This document shows positions 1 through 8,845 of a DNA stretch of 64,000 nucleotides, piece after piece. Position 1 is the stretch's first letter. The number at the start of each line of letters is the position of its first letter. The notes beneath the pieces were generated by a model. It was not told the origin of the DNA. It made no database searches and worked only from the letters and a program-made list of their open reading frames with translations. The DNA comes from Candidatus Agathobaculum pullistercoris (GTDB lineage Bacteria; Bacillota; Clostridia; Oscillospirales; Butyricicoccaceae), in assembly GCA_019114345.1 (NCBI GenBank), contig DXFS01000010.1:1-64000 (forward strand), written 5' to 3'. A program made the position numbers and the translations under genes.

Positions 1-9
1 CCGTGAACC

Positions 10-132
10 TCCCCCGGCGGGGGTGACCCGCAAGAGGGGGCAAGGCCCCCTCTTGCCCGCCCGCGCCGCGCAGGCGCACCGTTCCCGCCGCCCGCAGGCG
101 GCGAAATCCCCTGCCCGTGAAGCACGGGCACA
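10..132 (+). repeat. Hairpin-rich intergenic repeat, copy 1 (near-identical inverted copy at 15123-15243)
   Basis: cccccggcgggggtgacccgcaagagggggcaaggccccctcttgcccgcccgcgccgcgcaggcgcaccgt.. matches the reverse complement of 15123-15243 with only a few substitutions and a 2-nt indel; internal stem caagaggggg/ccccctcttg. Confidence 0.9.
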
Positions 133-185
133 TACCCCACCCACTGATGCAGTGGGTATATTTTGCGAAAAAGAGGTGACCCCAT

Positions 186-1055
186 TTGACCAAGACCATC
201 AACGACGTCTACATGCAGCTGTACAAACGCTTCAAAGAGGCGGACGACCCCCAGCCCTCGCTCGCGGCGCGCGAGCTGACCGCCTATGCCTGCCGTGTGG
301 ATAGGGATAAAACCGCGGAATGGGGCCACATCTATCTGGACGATGCGACCGTGGACTACGCCCACCTGCTGTGCGACCGCTGCCTGGACGGCGAGCCGCT
401 GGCCTACATCCTGGGGGAATGGGATTTTTACGGCCTGACCTTCCGGATCGATAAATCCGTGCTGATCCCGCGCGCAGATACTGAGCGCTTGTGCGAACTG
501 GTGATCGAACGGGCACGGGACAAGGTCTCGCCGCGCATCCTCGACCTGTGCTGCGGCTCGGGCTGCATCGGCATCGCCGCCGCGCATAAGGTGGAGGACG
601 CTCGCGTCACCGCGGTGGATAATTCAGACGGAGCGCTGCGCATCACGCGGGAGAACGCACGGCGGCTGGGCGTGCAGGGCCGCATACTTGTGCGGAAAGC
701 GGATGTATTGAATGCCCCGCCCGACGGCATGGGGGAATATGATATTCTGGTATCCAACCCGCCTTACATTACCCGGGCAGAGATGCGTGAACTGGACAAA
801 AGCGTTTCGCATTACGAGCCGCATGAGGCACTCTACGGCGGCGTGGACGGGCTGGATTTCTACCATGCGATCTGCGCCAAATGGGCCGGCCTGCTCGTGC
901 CGGGTGGGATTGCCCTGTTCGAGTGCGGCTGGCAGCAGTCAATGGAGGTCGCGGCGGTGCTCGAAGAGAACGGCTTTACAGATATCGGGATTACCGAGGA
1001 TCTCGCAGGCGTGCCGCGGGTCGTGTATGGCTTTTCTCCCAGATCGCGGACGTGA
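186..1055 (+). CDS. prmC: Peptide chain release factor N5-glutamine methyltransferase (PrmC/HemK)
   Basis: SAM methyltransferase motif ILDLCCGSGCIGIA and catalytic NPPY (VSNPPYI); TTG start after gaggtg. Confidence 0.93.
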   Translation: MTKTINDVYMQLYKRFKEADDPQPSLAARELTAYACRVDRDKTAEWGHIYLDDATVDYAHLLCDRCLDGEPLAYILGEWDFYGLTFRIDKSVLIPRADTERLCELVIERARDKVSPRILDLCCGSGCIGIAAAHKVEDARVTAVDNSDGALRITRENARRLGVQGRILVRKADVLNAPPDGMGEYDILVSNPPYITRAEMRELDKSVSHYEPHEALYGGVDGLDFYHAICAKWAGLLVPGGIALFECGWQQSMEVAAVLEENGFTDIGITEDLAGVPRVVYGFSPRSRT

Positions 1056-1161
1056 GGGTAAAAGATTTGCATGATCCGGCTGTATGGTTATATTGTCCGT
1101 TTTGTTGGACATCCCCTCCGCTATACTGGTATCATCAAAACCAGAAGCGGAGGGGTTTCAA

Positions 1162-1407
1162 ATGCGAAAAAAGATCGGTAATCTGATGCAGGCAGCGGGC
1201 GGGCTGCTGTTGTTTTCACTCGCATGTGCGTCCGATATGGGAGCGGTATCCGTCGCAGGGCTTGCTTGGGGACTGTTGTGCGCGGCCCTGCTGTTTGCTG
1301 CGGGCCGGATGCTTGCGCAGCAGCGGCGCTGCCCGGCATATCGCAGGATGGCGGCGGCAGCCCCGTTGAATCGCGGATTATGTGTGTCTTCCGGAGCACG
1401 GAAATAA
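1162..1407 (+). CDS. Small hypothetical membrane protein
   Basis: ATG preceded by gcggagggg; two hydrophobic segments in ~81 aa; no family recognised. Confidence 0.4.
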   Translation: MRKKIGNLMQAAGGLLLFSLACASDMGAVSVAGLAWGLLCAALLFAAGRMLAQQRRCPAYRRMAAAAPLNRGLCVSSGARK

Positions 1408-1462
1408 AAAAGATGCAGGGCGATGGAATCCCAGTGCCTTGGAAGGCTGACAGAATGGATGA

Positions 1463-1498
1463 AAAAAAGATGTGGAACCGCGGTTCCACATCTTTTTT
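1463..1498. terminator. Bidirectional terminator (36-bp perfect palindrome)
   Basis: aaaaaagatgtggaaccgcggttccacatctttttt between convergent genes. Confidence 0.9.
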
Positions 1499-1516
1499 GA
1501 TATTTGGGGGTAGCGT

Positions 1517-2890
1517 TTAATATGCGCGCCCGACCGCGGCCTGCAGCACCTGCGAGGCCACTGTGCCCGCAACGGAAGAGCCGCCGCCGCCGTTCTCGAC
1601 CAGCACGATGAACGCATATGGGGTCGCCTCGTCGCGCAAAAAGCCGGTGAACCAGGCGTTCGGCGTCTGATCCGCGCCGACCTCGGCAGTACCCGACTTG
1701 GCGCAGATGTCCATGCCCGGGAAGCGGTCCTGCCCGTAGGTCTCGATGACGTTGTTGTGCATCATATCCGCAATCGTGGAAGCAGTGCTCTTCTCGATCA
1801 GCTTGCCGGACTTGTGCGCAAAGTAGATGCCGGTCGGCAGGCCGTATGAGGTGGACGAGCTATGGATCAGCCGCGGCACGGCCGCACGGCCGCCGTTCGC
1901 GATCGCGCCCATGTATTGCATCATGTTGATCGGGCACATGGTGTCCTCGCCCTGGCCGACGCCCGCCCACGCGAGCTGGTTGTCGTTACCGTCAAAATTG
2001 AAGTGGCCTTGCGACGAGTTGATGCCGTCTACGCTGATGGACTCGGTCAGCCCCGCCGCATCCGCGTATTCCTGCATGGTGCTGCCGCCGAGCTCAACCG
2101 CGAGCTGGCCGAATACACCGTTACACGAGACCGCGAGCGCGTCCTCGATATTCAGTTCGCCGTGCGCATAGGCGCAGGTGACCGGAGAGCCGCCGATATC
2201 GACCGATCCGGTGCACGTCCAGGTGCGCCGGAACAGGTCGGGGATGTTCTCGATCGCCGCGTTCAGCGTGACCACCTTGAAGATCGAGCCGGGGATGGAA
2301 TTGGCCGACAGCAGGCGGTTGACGTATACACCGTCCCACGCGGGATCGTCCGGGTCAATGGCCGGCGGGTCGGCAGGGTCAAAGGTCGGGGTGGAGACCA
2401 TGCACAGGATCTCACCGGTCTTGTAGTTATACACGCCGACCGTGCCGTTCATGCCGTTTAATGCCTGATAGGCGATGTTGTTGAGGTAAGCGTCAATGGT
2501 CAGATAGACGTTATTGCCCGTGCCGAGCGGGGAATACGCGCCGGTCAGGATGTTGTAGCCCGAGAGCTTGTCCGCAAAAGCGGTCAGCGCGCCCGCGCCG
2601 ATGTTGCCTGCCGGGTCGCCGACCGCATGCAGGGTCGCGCGGCGCACAGTGGCGTCGCTGTAATAGACGCGGTTGCCGTTCTCATCCAGCGTGGAGAGCA
2701 CGTCGCCGTCCCGGTCGAGCACCGTGCCGCCCTTGAGCACGCCTTCATTGTTGTACAGATGGCGGTTGTAGGGATAGGAGGCCCAGTCGCCGCCGTCCAC
2801 CACAAAGCGGAAGCAGAACAGCGCAAGGCCGATGCCGAGCAGCGCCGCGAGGATCAGGCAGAAGATGCCGCGTTTTTCAATTTTCCGCAT
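1517..2890 (-). CDS. Penicillin-binding protein transpeptidase (PbpA-like)
   Basis: SxxK-like SIPGSIFKVV, SCN (VSCNGVFGQ), KSGTAEVG; N-terminal TM; adjacent to SEDS gene. Confidence 0.9.
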   Translation of the reverse strand: MRKIEKRGIFCLILAALLGIGLALFCFRFVVDGGDWASYPYNRHLYNNEGVLKGGTVLDRDGDVLSTLDENGNRVYYSDATVRRATLHAVGDPAGNIGAGALTAFADKLSGYNILTGAYSPLGTGNNVYLTIDAYLNNIAYQALNGMNGTVGVYNYKTGEILCMVSTPTFDPADPPAIDPDDPAWDGVYVNRLLSANSIPGSIFKVVTLNAAIENIPDLFRRTWTCTGSVDIGGSPVTCAYAHGELNIEDALAVSCNGVFGQLAVELGGSTMQEYADAAGLTESISVDGINSSQGHFNFDGNDNQLAWAGVGQGEDTMCPINMMQYMGAIANGGRAAVPRLIHSSSTSYGLPTGIYFAHKSGKLIEKSTASTIADMMHNNVIETYGQDRFPGMDICAKSGTAEVGADQTPNAWFTGFLRDEATPYAFIVLVENGGGGSSVAGTVASQVLQAAVGRAY

Positions 2891-4642
2891 TTAATCCACC
2901 TCCCCGCGCAGTTCACGCCGCGAGGGCAGCTTGACCGCAAACGAAGCGTTCTGCCGCGTGTCGGTCGCCTTCAAAAAGGCGAGCATGCCCCAGGCCGACA
3001 GCATGGACGAGCCGCCGTTCGAAACGAACGGCAGGGTCACGCCGGTAAACGGCAGGATATCGACTGCGCCGAACACGTTCAGGCAGGTCTGGAACACCAG
3101 CAGGCTGGTCGCGGCGCAGGCCGCGATCGTGTAAAAGCTCGAACGCCCCGCGCGGCAGGCACGCACCGCGAATACCGCGAGCGTGATGATGCACAGGATG
3201 CTCAGCACCGCAATCACCAGGCCCCATTCCTCGCACAGCATGCCGAATACGATATCCGTATCCGCCGCAGCGAGGCCGGAGAGCCAGCCCTCGCCCGCCC
3301 CCACGCCGATCATGCCGCCGGACGCGGCCGCGGTCAGCGTGTGGGTCTGCTGGAAGCCCGCGCCGTATACATCCTCCCAAATATGGCCCCAGGAGGAGAA
3401 GCGCGCGGCGACGTGGCTCTTGACTGTCAGCAGCACCATACCGCCTGCAAAGCAGCCTGCGCAGATCAGGCCGAGGGTTGCAAAGTCGCCCGAGCGCAGG
3501 TACGCGATGACCAGGAAGGTCACAAAGAACACCAGCGCGGTGCCGAAGTCGTTCTGCAGGGCAAGGCACGCGCCGCAGATACCGGTCAGGCCGATGAACA
3601 TCCACAGGTTGCGCTTGTTGAACAGCCGGTCGAGCGTGGCCGCGCCCGCGAAGATGTAGCAGATCTTGGCAAGCTCGGAGGGCTGGAGCGACAGGCCGCC
3701 CAGCCGGATCCACGCCTTGGCGCCGCCCTCGCTTGATCCGATCAGCAGTGTGATTACCAGCATGCCGACCGCCGCCGCGCCCATGAACCAGCGCACCTTC
3801 TGCGCGCGCGTCAGGTCGCGCAGGAAAAAGCCGAGCACAAGGAACAGCACAAGGCCCATGATAATTGCGACCAGCTGTTTTGGCATTTCATCCGGCACGG
3901 TCGAGCCGGTGACCGCAAGCGACAGCGTGCACAGGAAGAACGCGATGGTCTCCATCTCGAAGCCGATGCGCCGGAATGATCGCATCACAATAAAATAGCC
4001 CCAGCAGATCAGCGTGAAAACGAAAAAGGTCAGCGGGATGGTGACGGTCGCCTCGTCGCCCGCAGCAATAATGAGCTGTACGGCCGTAAGAACCTGGAAC
4101 AGAGTCAGCAGCACGAGCGAGCCCCACATGCCCGCGGGTCGGCCCTCTGCGCGGCGTTCTGCCATCTGGCGGCGCTTTTCCTCGACCGAGATGGGTACCA
4201 GCATGGTCGGGATACCGCCGAAGGAGACCGTATCGCCGTCCTCGACGACCGCGTACTCGTCCACCGGCAGGTCATTTACCTTGACACCGCCCTTGGATCC
4301 GAGATCGTACACGGTCCACGAGCCGTCATCCTCACGGATGAGCGCGGCATGCTGGCGCGAGACCGAGGGGTATTCGATCTGCACATCGCATGACGGGGCG
4401 CGGCCGATGATGTTTTCCCAATGCGTCAGCGGTAGGCGCACGCCGTTTGCCATACCGAGATAGCCCCAGACCTCGTCCGGGTGCTTGACCTTCCACAGCG
4501 AACGGATCGCGCCGACCAGGATCATCAGCGCCAGCAGCGGGAACACGAAGCGGACGACCGTTGTGTACCACGCGCCCACAAGGGGATTTTCCGACAGAAA
4601 ACCGGTCAGCGCATCCAGCATGCGCTGTAAAGCGTCGATCAT
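2891..4642 (-). CDS. FHA-domain-containing FtsW/RodA/SpoVE (SEDS) protein
   Basis: N-terminal FHA signature (NIIGRAPSCDVQIEYPSVSRQHAAL...DLGSKGGVKVND) fused to SEDS membrane domain (GGAKAWIRLGGLSLQPSELAKI, PFTGVTLPFVSNGGSSML); ATG at 4642 after gggagg. Confidence 0.9.
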   Translation of the reverse strand: MIDALQRMLDALTGFLSENPLVGAWYTTVVRFVFPLLALMILVGAIRSLWKVKHPDEVWGYLGMANGVRLPLTHWENIIGRAPSCDVQIEYPSVSRQHAALIREDDGSWTVYDLGSKGGVKVNDLPVDEYAVVEDGDTVSFGGIPTMLVPISVEEKRRQMAERRAEGRPAGMWGSLVLLTLFQVLTAVQLIIAAGDEATVTIPLTFFVFTLICWGYFIVMRSFRRIGFEMETIAFFLCTLSLAVTGSTVPDEMPKQLVAIIMGLVLFLVLGFFLRDLTRAQKVRWFMGAAAVGMLVITLLIGSSEGGAKAWIRLGGLSLQPSELAKICYIFAGAATLDRLFNKRNLWMFIGLTGICGACLALQNDFGTALVFFVTFLVIAYLRSGDFATLGLICAGCFAGGMVLLTVKSHVAARFSSWGHIWEDVYGAGFQQTHTLTAAASGGMIGVGAGEGWLSGLAAADTDIVFGMLCEEWGLVIAVLSILCIITLAVFAVRACRAGRSSFYTIAACAATSLLVFQTCLNVFGAVDILPFTGVTLPFVSNGGSSMLSAWGMLAFLKATDTRQNASFAVKLPSRRELRGEVD

Positions 4643-4789
4643 GTTTTTGATTCCTCCCTTCCGGAGTGGGTGCAATATAACTAAACTATTATAGCATAAC
4701 TTGTCAAGAAAGACATGAACGGACAGTGAACAGTTTACATTTTATTCCTTGACAGAGTGCGGCAGGAATGATACACTGGTAATCCAAGT

Positions 4790-5010
4790 ATATCAGCGAC
4801 AAACGAAGTTTGCAGGAAAAAGCCGCAAGGCTTGCCGAAGGAGCAAAACTCTCAGGCGTCCGGCGTGCCGGATGAGGACTGTAAATGGATGTGGCTCTGG
4901 AGAATGCCTCCCCGCAAGAAGGGAGGGGCTGCCGAAGGTGCAACGCGCGCGGGCCGGAAGATACGCGCGCCAATCTCTCAGGCAAAAGGACAGAGTTGGA
5001 AGGCTGGGCC
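4790..5010 (+). promoter_or_regulatory. Tandem glycine riboswitch
   Basis: Two glycine aptamer cores: ttgccgaaggagcaaaactctcaggc and ctgccgaaggtgcaa...aatctctcaggcaaaaggacagag; upstream of AgcS symporter. Confidence 0.92.
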
Positions 5011-5125
5011 GCGGATCCGCGCGCTCCGGCGGGGGACAGGTGCTGCCCTGCGGGCAGCTGGTTTTCCGTTCGAAGGTGTTTTCCCCCGGAGCAGGACGGA
5101 AGCATACGACCACGCTTTTTCAGAG

Positions 5126-5153
5126 CCATACCGCCGTGCGGTGTGGTTTTTTT
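5126..5153 (+). terminator. Intrinsic terminator between glycine riboswitch and AgcS-1
   Basis: ccataccgccgtgcggtgtggttttttt hairpin + T-tract. Confidence 0.8.
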
Positions 5154-5188
5154 GTTTGCCGCAAAAAAGAAAAAGGGGTATGTAAGAA

Positions 5189-6562
5189 ATGTCAATGGAT
5201 CAACTGGCTGATCTGGTAAGCAAGATCAGCGACATCGTGTGGAACAGTGTTCTGCTGTACCTGCTTGTTGGAACGGGTATCCTCTTTACCATCCGCACGC
5301 GCTTTGTGCAGATCCGCAAGTTCGGTGCGGGCTGGAAGCGGCTGTTCGGCAACTTCTCGCTCAATGGTGAAAAAGCGGGCAAGGACGGTATGAGCCCGTT
5401 CCAGGCGCTGACCACTGCGATCGCAGCACAGGTCGGCACGGGCAATATCGCAGGCGCGGCAACGGCGCTGTACTCCGGCGGCCCGGGCGCGATTTTCTGG
5501 ATGTGGCTGAGTGCATTCTTTGGCATGTCAACCATCTACGGCGAGGCAGTGCTCGCGCAGAAGTACAAGACCACGGATAAGGACGGCCATGTGACCGGCG
5601 GCCCGATCTACTACATCCGCGCGCGCTTTACCGGTAAATTCGGCAAGTTCCTCGCGGGCTTCTTCTCGCTGGCCATCATCTTTGCGCTCGGCTTTACCGG
5701 CAACATGGTGCAGGCCAACTCGATCAGCGCGTCGTTTAAGACCGCGTTCGGCATCCCGCCGATCGTGATCGGTGTCATCTGCGCGGTTATCGCGGCGTTT
5801 ATCTTCCTCGGCGGTGTCAGCCGTATCGCCTCGGTCACCGAAAAGCTGGTACCGGTCATGGCATGCTTCTACATTGTCGGCTGCGGCGCTATTCTGGTCA
5901 TCAACCATGCGGCGATCATCCCGGCGCTCCGGTCGATCTTTGTTGCGGCGTTTGACCCGCAGGCTATCCTCGGCGGCGCGGTCGGCATCACCGTGCAGCA
6001 GGCGATGCGCTACGGCGTAGCGCGCGGCCTGTTCTCCAACGAGGCCGGCATGGGTTCCACCCCGCATGCGCACGCGCTGGCTAAGGTGGAAAAGCCGCAG
6101 GATCAGGGCGAGATCGCCATTGTCTCCGTGTTTATCGACACCTTTATCGTGCTGACGCTCACCGCCATGGTCATCCTGACCTCGGGCCAGCTTCAGGCGG
6201 GCGTACCCGGCGGCCTGCAGGGCACCGAGTTGGCGCAGGCGGCGTTCAACACCACGATGGGCTCGTTCGGCAATATCTTTGTTGCGATCTGCATGTTGTT
6301 CTTCGCATTCTCGACCATCATCGGCTGGTACTTCTTCGGTGAGACCAATGTCAAGGCGCTGTTCGGCAAAAAGGCGACCAAGATCTATGCGGCGATTGTC
6401 GTTGTATGCATTGTGATCGGCTCGGCGCTTAAGGTCGATCTGGTCTGGAACCTGTCCGACCTGTTCAATGCACTGATGGTATTCCCCAACCTGATCGCGC
6501 TGATATTCCTGTCCGGCATTGTCGCCCGGGCGTCGCGCGGCGAGGATATCATGAAGAAATAA
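5189..6562 (+). CDS. Sodium:alanine/glycine symporter family (AgcS-1)
   Basis: AAQVGTGNIAGAATALYSGGPGAIFWMW, LFSNEAGMGSTPHAHA signatures. Confidence 0.95.
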   Translation: MSMDQLADLVSKISDIVWNSVLLYLLVGTGILFTIRTRFVQIRKFGAGWKRLFGNFSLNGEKAGKDGMSPFQALTTAIAAQVGTGNIAGAATALYSGGPGAIFWMWLSAFFGMSTIYGEAVLAQKYKTTDKDGHVTGGPIYYIRARFTGKFGKFLAGFFSLAIIFALGFTGNMVQANSISASFKTAFGIPPIVIGVICAVIAAFIFLGGVSRIASVTEKLVPVMACFYIVGCGAILVINHAAIIPALRSIFVAAFDPQAILGGAVGITVQQAMRYGVARGLFSNEAGMGSTPHAHALAKVEKPQDQGEIAIVSVFIDTFIVLTLTAMVILTSGQLQAGVPGGLQGTELAQAAFNTTMGSFGNIFVAICMLFFAFSTIIGWYFFGETNVKALFGKKATKIYAAIVVVCIVIGSALKVDLVWNLSDLFNALMVFPNLIALIFLSGIVARASRGEDIMKK

Positions 6563-6571
6563 CGGATTCCC

Positions 6572-6603
6572 ACAAGGCGCGCCAAGCGGCGCGCCTTGTT
6601 TTT
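6572..6603 (+). terminator. Intrinsic terminator after AgcS-1
   Basis: acaaggcgcgccaagcggcgcgccttgtttttc. Confidence 0.85.
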
Positions 6604-6668
6604 CCCTGTATTTACTTCTGTGCGGGGAATGCTATAATAGATCTATCAAAAGGAAGGAGAGAGCAAAT

Positions 6669-7979
6669 ATGCAGAAACTGCGGGGGAGGGACCTGCTTCT
6701 GGTGGGTTTCACCTTGTTCTCCATGTTTTTCGGGGCGGGCAATCTGATCTTCCCGCCCTTTCTTGGTGCGCAGGCGGGCGCGAATACCTGGCTGGCGTTC
6801 CTCGGCCTTGCGGTGAGCGCGATCGGCCTGCCGGTGCTCGGCGTGGTCGCGGTTGCGCGGTCGGGCGGCCTGCCCGCGCTCGCCTCGCGGGTGCATCCGC
6901 GCTTTGCGGCGGTGTTCACGCTGTTGTGCTACCTGTCCATCGGCCCGTGCCTCGCCATCCCGCGCACGGCGAGCACCTCGTTTGAAATGCTTGTGCCGCT
7001 GGTCGGCGGCGGGGCGGCGAAGCAGTTTCTCTATTCGGTGCTGTTTTTCGCCGTGGCCTTTCTCGTGGCGCTGAGACCCGAAAAGCTGACCGACCGCCTG
7101 GGCAAGATCCTCTGCCCGACGCTGATCGTCCTGATCGTGGTGCTGTTTGCGGGCTGCCTGATCCACCCGGTAGCGGCGCATTACGGCGCGCCGGGCGGGG
7201 GCTATGCGGCGCAGCCCGTGGCGCAGGGCCTGCTGACCGGCTATCAGACGATGGACACGCTTGCCGCGCTCAACTTCGGCGCGGTCATCGCGCTCAACAT
7301 CCGCGCCAGAGGCGTCAGCGATAACAAACAGGTCGTGCGCGGCACAGTGCGTGCGGGCTGGATCGCCGGAGCGGTGCTGCTCACGGTATATGCCATGCTG
7401 TCGCACGCAGGCGCGCTTTCCGGCGCAGCCTTCCCGGGCGGCGAGACCGGTGCGGATACGCTGACGCGCCTCGCCCATGCGCTGTTCGGCCAGCCCGGTC
7501 TGGTGCTGCTCGCAGCGATCTTCCTGATCGCGTGCCTCAATACCTGCATTGGCCTGATCTCGTGTGTGAGCGAGTATTTCCGCGGGCTGTTCCCGCGCAT
7601 CCCCTATGTGGGATTTGCGGCGTTTTTCGCGCTGGCAAGCATGGTCGTGTCCAACATCGGGCTGGCGGGCATCATCAGCCTGTCCACACCCGTGTTGAAC
7701 GCCATTTATCCCGCAGCGATCGTGCTGATCGCGCTGTCCTTTGTGCCGCGGCTGCAGGAATACCGCTGGGTGTACCCGATGGCGGTGGGCTTTACCTGTG
7801 TGCAGAGCGTGGTTGCTGCGCTCGCGCAGAGCGGGCTGCGCATCCCGGGCGTCACCGCCCTGCTCGACCGCCTGCCGCTGGCCGGACTGGGCTTCGGTTG
7901 GATCGCGCCTGCCTTTGTGGGGCTGGTGTTCGGGCTGTTCCTGTCGCAGCGCACGAAAAAGCTGGAAAAGGCCGAATAA
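6669..7979 (+). CDS. brnQ: Branched-chain amino acid transport system II carrier (BrnQ family)
   Basis: SMFFGAGNLIFPPFLGAQAG motif and 12-TM profile. Confidence 0.92.
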   Translation: MQKLRGRDLLLVGFTLFSMFFGAGNLIFPPFLGAQAGANTWLAFLGLAVSAIGLPVLGVVAVARSGGLPALASRVHPRFAAVFTLLCYLSIGPCLAIPRTASTSFEMLVPLVGGGAAKQFLYSVLFFAVAFLVALRPEKLTDRLGKILCPTLIVLIVVLFAGCLIHPVAAHYGAPGGGYAAQPVAQGLLTGYQTMDTLAALNFGAVIALNIRARGVSDNKQVVRGTVRAGWIAGAVLLTVYAMLSHAGALSGAAFPGGETGADTLTRLAHALFGQPGLVLLAAIFLIACLNTCIGLISCVSEYFRGLFPRIPYVGFAAFFALASMVVSNIGLAGIISLSTPVLNAIYPAAIVLIALSFVPRLQEYRWVYPMAVGFTCVQSVVAALAQSGLRIPGVTALLDRLPLAGLGFGWIAPAFVGLVFGLFLSQRTKKLEKAE

Positions 7980-7984
7980 ACGGC

Positions 7985-8020
7985 AACCCGCCGGACGGAA
8001 ACCCGTCCGGCGGGTTTTCT
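7985..8020 (+). terminator. Intrinsic terminator after brnQ
   Basis: aacccgccggacg..cgtccggcgggttttctt. Confidence 0.8.
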
Positions 8021-8082
8021 TATGGAGCCCTGCATCAGTGGTTCCGCCCGGAAACGACTGCTTCCCGACCCCAAAGGGCGCA

Positions 8083-8117
8083 AAAAAACCGGCACAGCCC
8101 AGGCGCCGTGCCGGTTC
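8083..8117 (-). terminator. Intrinsic terminator after pgsA (minus strand)
   Basis: aaccggcac...gtgccggtt with T-tract on minus strand. Confidence 0.7.
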
Positions 8118-8158
8118 TCACGGACGGGGGAGGTATGGACCCGTCCGCGGCAGGATTT

Positions 8159-8842
8159 TTATTTTTCCTTGACTGCGCCGTCCTTGATGATGTCCCAGTT
8201 TTTGCGCAGGTAGTCGTAGCCCGAGTAGATGGTGACAAGCGTGATCACCCAGCCGACGATGGTCAGGAAGAACATATCGTTCCGGGCGAAGTCCTGGTAG
8301 AAAAGCATTTTAATAGTTCCATTGTCCAACGTTTCGCCAAACTTACCGGTCATCAACGCCCAAATCGCAATGTAATACAGATAGATCACAATAATGCCGC
8401 CGATCTGCACGCAGGTCTTGACCTTTCCGGTCCACGTTGCGGCGAGCACACGGCCCTTGTTGGCCGCGACCACGCGCAGCGAGGTGATGATCAGCTCGCG
8501 CGCGATGATGACGCACACCATCCAGCCCGCCATCGCGCCCTGCCCGACGAACAGCACGAGCGCCGAGGTCACCAGCAGCTTGTCCGCGAGCGGGTCGACG
8601 AACTTGCCGAAGTCGGTCACCTGGTTGTACTTGCGGGCAACGTAGCCGTCCAGAAAGTCGGTGAACGACGCTACGCAGAACAGCACGAGCGCCACAACGG
8701 TTGCTGTAGGGAAGAAGGTCTCGATTTGAAAGCTGTTCTGCCAGGCCTCCTGATCAAAAACAAGCATCGGCTGCGAGGCAAAATACAGGAAAAACGGGAT
8801 CATGCAGATGCGGGTGAGCGTGATTTTGTTGGCTGTTGTCAT
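8159..8842 (-). CDS. pgsA: CDP-diacylglycerol--glycerol-3-phosphate 3-phosphatidyltransferase
   Basis: CDP-alcohol phosphatidyltransferase motif (ASFTDFLDGYVARKYNQVTDFGKFVDPLADK). Confidence 0.94.
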   Translation of the reverse strand: MTTANKITLTRICMIPFFLYFASQPMLVFDQEAWQNSFQIETFFPTATVVALVLFCVASFTDFLDGYVARKYNQVTDFGKFVDPLADKLLVTSALVLFVGQGAMAGWMVCVIIARELIITSLRVVAANKGRVLAATWTGKVKTCVQIGGIIVIYLYYIAIWALMTGKFGETLDNGTIKMLFYQDFARNDMFFLTIVGWVITLVTIYSGYDYLRKNWDIIKDGAVKEK

Positions 8843-8845
8843 TTT

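Noticed and set aside
23-304. 93-aa ORF at window start
   Set aside because: Covers the hairpin repeat and the prmC start in another frame; no coding signature.
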